In this document: positions 7,179 to 12,318 of the stretch, in pieces | Layout: every line of letters begins with the position of its first letter | How positions within the stretch are numbered: position 1 is the stretch's first letter | Assembly (NCBI GenBank): GCA_004151065.3 | Contig: NWUY0300012379.1 | Span: 52,644-64,961 of the forward strand | From: Larix sibirica | Lineage: Eukaryota; Streptophyta; Pinopsida; Pinales; Pinaceae | Reading direction: 5' to 3' | DNA: 12,318 nucleotides | Notes under the pieces: generated by a model | What the model was told of the DNA's origin: nothing | The model's database searches: none | What the model saw: the letters and a program-made list of their open reading frames with translations, nothing else | Made by a program: the position numbers and the translations under genes

Positions 7179-8088
7179 GTTCTTTCAGGACCAACCCTAA
7201 TCAGACTGATGCAGGCCTAACTGTTCCAGGATTTTGAGTTCTTGGTTATCATCTTCCCAGTCCTTATCCGTCTAGGGGGTGATCTTAACCGTCGCTTGAA
7301 TGTGGTTCACAATGTTTTTCTAAATCACTTGAGGTGGGGCTTTGGTATCTCTGAAGATTCTCTAGTTTCTTTCCCTCCATTTTCCCAAATCAAAAATCCG
7401 GGGAACATGAGCTAGACATAGGTAAAAATATTGTTGTTGAAATCCTTGGGGTCCCATACTTTAATTGTTTGGTCTGTGTTCCCAAGTTTCCTATTTGTTC
7501 TTCTGAAAAGCTCTCCTCCCTAGTCCTAAAGGGTGAATCAGAATTGGCAGAAATCTAGGAGATGATTCAGAGATTCCTCAACTCTAGTACATAGGGGGAA
7601 TTGAGAGGGGCCAACCATTCCTCTTTTCCAGAGGTTCTCTACAGTGAGAATTCGACGATAAACGACCAACCACACAAAACATGCCACTTTTGGCCACAGA
7701 TTTGACATCCAAATATTCTTCCATATTTTTTCTGCTAGCCTTGCTTCATTGTGTTTCCATAAGTCGTAAGCTTCCTTGATGTTGAAATTTCCTTTGGTAC
7801 AGTAACCCCGTCAAATTTTACCGTGGCCTCTTTGAATATTTATTATTCTTTCATGAATGGATTCCTCCATATGGAAACTACCCTTGGGCGGGCATCTTTG
7901 TTTCCACCAATCCAGTTGTTTCCATTCTCTGAATGTAGCATCCTCCTCTACAGGCTTCCAGAATTGGGACACTTTTTTGAGGTTTAGATCCTTACAGTGT
8001 TCCTAGCATTCTCGGGATGGGAGGGATGAGGTAAGTTTTGGGCATTGTTGCCATGAGTCCTCCCACAATTCTGTTGTGCTTCCATCTC
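7179..8088 (-). pseudogene. LINE ORF2 post-RT linker and zf-RVT domain, broken
   Basis: The minus-strand frame carrying HSFWEIRDGSTTELWEDSWQ (about 8110-8050) continues through KGNFNIKEAYDLWKHNEARL (from ~7800), WPKVACFVWLVVYRRILTVE and the Cys/His end HLLDFCQF (about 7550). This is the zf-RVT arrangement that follows reverse transcriptase in plant LINEs. One Cys of the usual CPLC is changed (FPLC). Stops include a TAG within REC*EH, a TGA just before RGYCTKGNF, and three close together after FCQF. A frameshift at about 7377-7386 (WE/GK) moves the reading into the RNase H frame, where WRERN*RIFRD and TDKDWEDDNQELKILEQLG are readable down to 7179. Confidence 0.75.
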
Positions 8089-9687
8089 TTATTTCCCAAA
8101 AACTATGATATTGGATAATGCTCCTACTATGAAGGGTCGTTTTCCATATATATGAGAACCATGTTTTTCCTCATTGAATCTAATGAGTTCCTGCTTAGGT
8201 TTGTCTGGGTCATATTTAGCGTGCCACGGCTGAGCCCAAGGTTCGGAATTATGGGTGACCCAATTCCACCATATTTTGGCACCCAGGACTTCATTGTTTA
8301 TTCCTGGGTCCCTTAGTCCCAGGTTGCCTTTGAGTTTGTGTTGGAAAACTTTCTCCAAGCTAACCAGAGCCCATTTTTGTTTCTCTGGATTCCCCCCCCA
8401 TAAGAAGGTCCTCTGAATGGATCTTATCTCTTTGATTACAAATTTTTGGGCTGCTAGGACCGAGAAAAGATAAATGGGCATGGCTTGAAGGACCACTTTG
8501 AGGAGGGTGAGCCTGCTTGCGAAATTAAGGGGTCGAAGAAACCAATTGCTCAACTTTTTCCTCATTCGATATAGAACAAACATCCAGGACACTCGTTTGA
8601 TAACTCCTTTATCTAGAGGGGCGTCGAGGTATTTGGAAGGAAGGGAGCTCCCCTGGAAGCCTAAAATTTGGATAATGTTCTTTTGGGAGATGTTAGGGGT
8701 ATTAAAAAAGAAAACTTGCGATTTTTCTCTATTGATCTCCAAAACGGATGCCTTGGAGAAGATGTTGAGGCACTTCTTAATGGTTCTGGCCTCCTGGATC
8801 GACGTGTGTCCCATGAGCATTGTGTCATCCACAAATTTCTGGTGAGTTCGTTTGTCTGCATGTGGATGAATGTTGAGCCCTCTTAGTTCCCCATTGTTCA
8901 CCATATTTTTGATCAGTCTGCTGAGACCTTCTGCCATCAAGATAAAGAGGAAAGGTGAAAGAGGGTCCCCTTGGCGGATACCTATGGAGGGGCTAAAGGT
9001 CCTGGTTGGGGATCCATTAAGCAGAATGGAGAAGAAAGTGGATGAGGTCATACTCATTACCCAATCAATCCAATCCCTGTCAAAACCATAAGCTACAAGC
9101 ATCTCCCTCATATACTGCCAACTTAGTTTGTCATAAGCTTTTGAAATATCGAGTTTTAACATCATCCTTGGGGTTTTGGTAATTTTGAGGGAGTGAATGA
9201 CTTCATGAACAAGAATCACCCCATCCAGGATCTATCTCTCCTCTACAAATACAAATTGCTCCGGATAAATTAAGTAGGGGAGAATGGGTTTCAGTCTGTT
9301 GGCCATGACTTTGGTAATAATTTTATAAATTACATTACACAGAGAAATGGGTCAGAATTTACCTAGAGTGTCTGCACCCTCAGCCTTGGGAATAAGAGTA
9401 ATAAAAGTGGTGTTGAAGGCTCGTAACACGCCTTTGTTTCGATGGGAGTCTTCAACTATGTGCCACACGTCTTGCTTGATCATTTCCCATAAGTGGTGGA
9501 AAATAATGGTCATGAAACCATCAGGTCCTGGGGCCTTTCCTTCTGCCATTTGTTGGAGGGCTTCCTCTACTTCTACAAGAGTAACTGGTTTCTTCGGGAG
9601 ATCATTTTTTTTGGAAGTCACAGTGTGGGGAATGAGTTGGGTGATCCTGGAAATATGATTAGAGCAGTTGGATTGATCTTCCCTCAT
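8089..9687 (-). pseudogene. LINE ORF2 reverse transcriptase domain
   Basis: One frame carries the whole RT palm. The upstream part (9687-9352) contains NIMREDQ, then PVTLVEVEEALQQMAEGKAP and PGPDGF. After TGA 9352-9354 come [20 protein letters not shown] and a second stop, TAG 9232-9234. Downstream are motif A (LKLDISKAYDKLSW, Asp24 and Asp30 counting from 9219), motif B (GIRQGDPLSPFLF) and motif C (KFVDDTMLM, residues 128-136), where the usual FADD is FVDD with both Asp kept. The thumb follows (SNWFLRPLNFASRLTLLKVV, FLWGG, WALVSLEKV). Both stops fit single C-to-T changes (CGA, CAG). A frameshift at about 8148-8158 leaves the 8089 stop as an artefact: the true frame continues with SYIWKTTLHSRS into the zf-RVT part. 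Confidence 0.92.
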
Positions 9688-10167
9688 GATGTTCCCAAAG
9701 TATTGCGTTAGTTCAGCTTCAATTCTTCTATGGTTTCCACATATTGTCTAGATTCTTTCTTAACTCTATTTATCCTTGACTTTTGTCAGTTCTGGATAAC
9801 AGAGCGATGGAAGAATTTGGTATTTCTTTCCCCATTGATTTCTGGACTTTTGTCTCCAGAATATCTCCTCCTGTCTCTCTCGAGATTGCAGTTGTTCTAG
9901 GAGGACTTGTTCTTGTTGATTTAGGTCTTCACTATATCCATTATTCATGCCCTCCCTTTGGATGGCCTCCATTTGTTCACTTAGATGTTTTTTGTCTTGA
10001 AATATGTTCCCAAATTCTTCTATGTTCCACGTGTGTATATTGGATTTTAAAGCTTTCATATTTTGTTGGAATTGGTGCATTCTTGTCCCTCCTGGGGGGA
10101 TAAGATCCTCCCACCATTGTTGGACCAATGATTTGAAGTCCTTGTGTTCCATCCAAAATTGTTCAAA
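9688..10167 (-). pseudogene. LINE ORF2 endonuclease-RT linker, with frameshifts
   Basis: In frame with the endonuclease after the TGA at 10168-10170, it reads FEQFWMEHKDFKSLVQQWW, then helical, charged sequence (WNIEEFGNIFQDKKHL, LLEQLQSRERQEEIFWRQKS). This is the standard region before 'RNTKFFH' in plant LINE ORF2. At about 9826-9833 a frameshift occurs: the true continuation GERNTKFFHRSVIQN is in another frame, with one TGA (about 9794), down to KKESRQYVETIEE. At about 9718-9727 a second frameshift restores the original frame (IEAELTQYFGNI). The two shifts compensate, which is why the original frame appears to resume at the RT part. Confidence 0.75.
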
Positions 10168-10908
10168 TCAGAATGGTTTCCGTCCACTTGACCATGTCTT
10201 ATCCCAAAAGAGGCTAATTGGCCAATGATCAGAGCCTGCAGATGGTAGAACATAGGTAGTAAAATCACCTCCAGTTGTTGCAAGTTCTTCTGAAATTAAT
10301 AATATTTCCATCCTGCAGACCACATGATGATCTCCCACTCGTTTTTTATTCCACATGAACCAACCATTCCTAGTTTCCAGATCAACAAGCTTTCTGGTTT
10401 CGATGAAGTATTTAAAAGCTTCATTGGTTGGTCCAAGAACTTGTCTTCCCCCTTTATTTTCTTTTAGGGGCGTGATAATATTAAAATATCCTCCAATGAT
10501 CCAGTGCTTATCTCCAACCCAGTTTGTCGACCAGGAGAGGGATTCCAGGAAGGCCATTTTTTTAGGTTTGATTCTTGGGCCATAGACATTTGATATAACC
10601 CATTTTATCATGGTATCAAGGATTTCAAAGTCTGCAGAAAGTGTAAACCGGGTTTCCCATAAATTTGTGCTATCAACCTCATCTGGTCTCCATACGATCG
10701 CTACTCTTCCTGTCGCACCTCGAGCTTCGATCTCCATAGTCTTTATACCTCTCCACACCTTGTTTCCTATTTCCTGGATCTTCTCAATTCCACACTTTGT
10801 TTCTTGGAGGAATACTATAACTGGTCTCTCCATCCTGATCTTTTTCTTCAATATTTTTATTTTGCGTGGGTGGTTCACTCCGCGGATGTTCCATGTAATG
10901 ACTTTCAT
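10168..10908 (-). pseudogene. LINE ORF2 APE-type endonuclease domain
   Basis: This is the N-terminal domain of ORF2, which nicks target DNA to prime reverse transcription. The ATG at 10908 (MKVITWNIRG) is chosen because it overlaps the ORF1 stop; a TTG two codons upstream is not needed. Counting from that TTG: Asn9 (WNIRG), Glu38 (LQETK), NVYGP at 109-113, GGYFN at 141-145, RME at 201-203 and SDH at 228-230. The metal-site Asp of GGDFN is Tyr here (codon 10488-10486), and the Asp of the RLD motif is Glu. The domain is open over 247 codons and stops at TGA 10168-10170, where Arg (CGA) is expected, and the reading then continues in frame. The enzyme would be inactive. Confidence 0.92.
10905..10908 (-). 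promoter_or_regulatory. ATGA overlap between ORF1 stop and ORF2 start
   Basis: On the minus strand ATGA combines the ORF2 start codon (10908-10906) with the ORF1 stop TGA (10907-10905). ORF1 ends KVNKGCQ in one frame and ORF2 begins MKVITWNIRG in the next. Overlapping stop/start codons of this type usually indicate termination-reinitiation for the downstream ORF; here that is inference. Confidence 0.8.
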
Positions 10909-11011
10909 TGACAACCTTTATTCACTTTTGAGAAGGCAGCCTTAATGGTGGGGTACTGCCCCGACTCAATGAGTTTAGTTCCTACCTCTGTGATCCGTTG
11001 TTTGTTTTCTT

Positions 11012-11720
11012 TTTGTCCTCTTTTCTCACCTTCTTCTGGTTGTTTCCTTTTGCTCCCTTTTTGAGGTTCTTTGGCTATTCCCAAAATGGTGTATCCTAGC
11101 TTTGAGGATGGCCTCCTACAGTAGTTCTAGTTGTTGTGCGAGACGTATACCTTTTCCCTTTTTATCACATTCCTTTTCGATTGCATCCAGATCCATCTCC
11201 CCCAGTCCATATCTTCTGCTTCATCGGGCATATCGTCTTCCATAGCCTCTGGAAGTTCATCAAGATTTTCTTGGATAAGATTAGTGTCTTTCCTGAATTG
11301 CTTCTTTTCCTTTCTTCTGTTTCCCAAGATCCTCCAGGTTCTCCCCTACTGAGTTTAGGGTTTCNTTTGTCCTCTTTTCTCACCTTCTTCTGGTTGTTTC
11401 CTTTTGCTCCCTTTTTGAGGTTCTTTGGATATTCCCAAAAATGGTGTAGCCTTAGCTTTGAGGATGGCCTCCTACAGTAGTTCTAGTTGTTGGTGCGAGA
11501 CGTATACTTTGTCCTTTTTATCACATTCCTTTTCGATTGCATACAGATCCATCTCCCCCAAATCCATATCTTATGCTTCATCGGGCATATCGTCTTCCAT
11601 AGCCTCTGGAAGTTCATCAAGATTTTCTTGTATAAGATTAGTGTCTGTTTGAATTGCTTCTTTTCCTTTCTTTTGTTTCCCAAGATCCTCCAACTTCTCC
11701 CCTATTGAGTTTAGGGTTTC
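11012..11720 (-). repeat. ~354-bp direct tandem duplication in ORF1, joined at an N
   Basis: Copy 1 (11012-11364) and copy 2 (11366-11720) both run from TTTGTCCTCTTTTCTCACC to GAGTTTAGGGTTTC (plus strand) and meet exactly at the ambiguous base 11365. By eye they differ at roughly 20 positions, about 94-95% identity. Several differences are one-base changes in short runs (CTAGG/CTAAGG, TTTT/TTTTT, GCACAAC/GCACCAAC). In ORF1 order copy 2 comes first and keeps the frame apart from stops; copy 1 has lost frame in several places. Outside the repeat, copy 2 joins cleanly to the knuckle side and copy 1 joins cleanly to the ORF1 C terminus, so a single copy would give a normal ORF1. Confidence 0.95.
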
Positions 11721-12318
11721 GAATCGGTTCATGGGCAATGGATTTTTGGCCCTGGATTTTTCATGCTACTACTGGTTGCTCGGCTACCTCCCTGGTTTTT
11801 TCCAGCTTACTTGGATAAAACCCTCTTCAGTTGTTTTTCCTTCCTTCTCCTGGGATGACTGCAGGATAATGGGGCTTTTATTATTGTGCGGACAACCCCT
11901 GTTGAGATGGCCATATTCATGGCACCTACGACAACTGAAAGGGAGATGCTCGTAGTCTAATGGCTAGGTCCAGTCTTCGTCATCCCATGTCAAGTTGATA
12001 GCTTCAGGAATATCTTGTGCAAGGTCCATGTAGACACAAATACGGGCGAAGGAGCTGTATTGTCTCTGCAAAGTTTGCTCAGAGGATTTTACAAATTTTC
12101 CCAGAGTATTTCCAATGTAAGATCTATGGTTCACATTATTCATAAGGGAGGGAATAAAGCCTTATCCATACTATAGCTATGTTCATATCCTCTTTATCGG
12201 GATTAAATATTTCCTTCCATGGGCATATATACAGTCCAATAGAGAAGAGGGTTGATCCATGAAGCTGGTTCACCATTTTTGGCTAGCGAAGTGCCAAAAA
12301 TTTGTGTTGTGGACCCTC

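Larger units (their letters stand above)
5133..12318 (-). mobile_element. L1-type plant LINE with RNase H, 5' end outside window
   Basis: The minus strand carries, in transcription order, ORF1 (DUF4283-like domain and CCHC knuckle), ORF2 (APE endonuclease, reverse transcriptase, zf-RVT, RNase H), a coding-like extension, a 3' UTR and a short A8 tail. That order is typical of plant L1 LINEs of the RNase H-bearing branch. At least 7.2 kb is present and the 5' UTR and start of ORF1 are missing. Many stops and frameshifts show an old, inactive copy, though all domains remain in order without large deletions. The conifer-like wording of both ORFs is from memory. Confidence 0.9.
10905..12318 (-). 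pseudogene. LINE ORF1 (gag-like, DUF4283 and CCHC zinc knuckle), partial
   Basis: RNA-binding nucleoprotein of the LINE; its 5' end is beyond the right edge. From about 12300: GLYICPWKEIFNPDKED and VWIRLYSLPYE (DUF4283-like core), a degraded stretch with a frameshift near 12115-12125, then GNTLGKFVKSSEQTLQRQY and FARICVYMDLAQDIPEAINL. The knuckle CRRCHEYGHLNRGC is at 11933-11892. Then come EEGFIQVSWKKPG and an acidic segment (LDELPEAMEDDMPDEA) that is present twice because of a tandem duplication. The C terminus is KLIESGQYPTIKAAFSKVN, ending GCQ and TGA 10907-10905. Stops include TAG in DEDWT*P, TAG in LELL*EA (in both repeat copies) and TAA in PDEA*DM (one copy only). The overlap with the ORF2 start suggests coupled translation in the intact element. 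Confidence 0.85.

Noticed and set aside
8498-9091. Plus-strand ORFs within the reverse transcriptase region
   Set aside because: They are shadows of the conserved minus-strand RT motifs A, B and C.
9783-10945. Plus-strand ORFs opposite the endonuclease and linker
   Set aside because: They are antisense to clearly recognisable ORF2 sequence, with no independent motif.

Overview
The window looks like intergenic DNA from a large plant nuclear genome, most likely a conifer. That inference rests on three things: a plant-type L1 LINE with an RNase H domain, whose ORF1 and ORF2 wording resembles conifer copies I remember; the tail of a Penelope-like element (PLE) with a GIY-YIG endonuclease, a class known in plants mainly from conifers; and long AT-rich stretches without genes. 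No intact cellular gene, tRNA, rRNA or CRISPR array was seen.

Left third (1-3690). A decayed Ty3/gypsy-type gag core runs leftwards off the window edge (minus strand, about 1-590). Directly against it on the plus strand is the 3' coding end of a PLE (595-1074), a linker plus GIY-YIG domain in one frame with three stops. After it come about 800 bp of very AT-rich DNA with a ~127-bp tandem repeat (1374-1620, probably with an older third unit from 1286), a short gag-like ORF candidate (2055-2264, minus), a degenerate ~80-94-bp tandem array (2340-2690), and a minus-strand LTR end with a tRNA-Met-type primer-binding site (about 3188-3683).

Middle (3690-5130). No genes were found. The clearest structure is a ~290-bp inverted repeat (4512-4800) that would fold into a long AT-rich hairpin, probably a MITE or foldback element.

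Right 58% (about 5133-12318). One LINE lies on the minus strand, entering from the right edge. From its 5' side it carries ORF1 (DUF4283-like domain, CCHC zinc knuckle, C-terminal domain; 5' end outside the window), an ATGA stop/start overlap, then ORF2 (APE-type endonuclease, reverse transcriptase, zf-RVT, RNase H). Beyond RNase H the reading frame appears to go on for several hundred bp and is followed by another coding-like ORF (6087-5473), a 3' UTR and a short A8 tail. The copy is dead: it has many nonsense codons and at least five frameshifts, and a catalytic Asp of the endonuclease is replaced by Tyr. The RNase H segment is uninterrupted and keeps its four acidic residues.

ORF1 contains a ~354-bp tandem duplication whose two copies meet exactly at the window's only ambiguous base (N, 11365). 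This looks more like an assembly seam than biology.

In life, ORF1 would coat the element RNA, and ORF2 would nick target DNA, reverse-transcribe and remove RNA. Here only sequence remnants are left.
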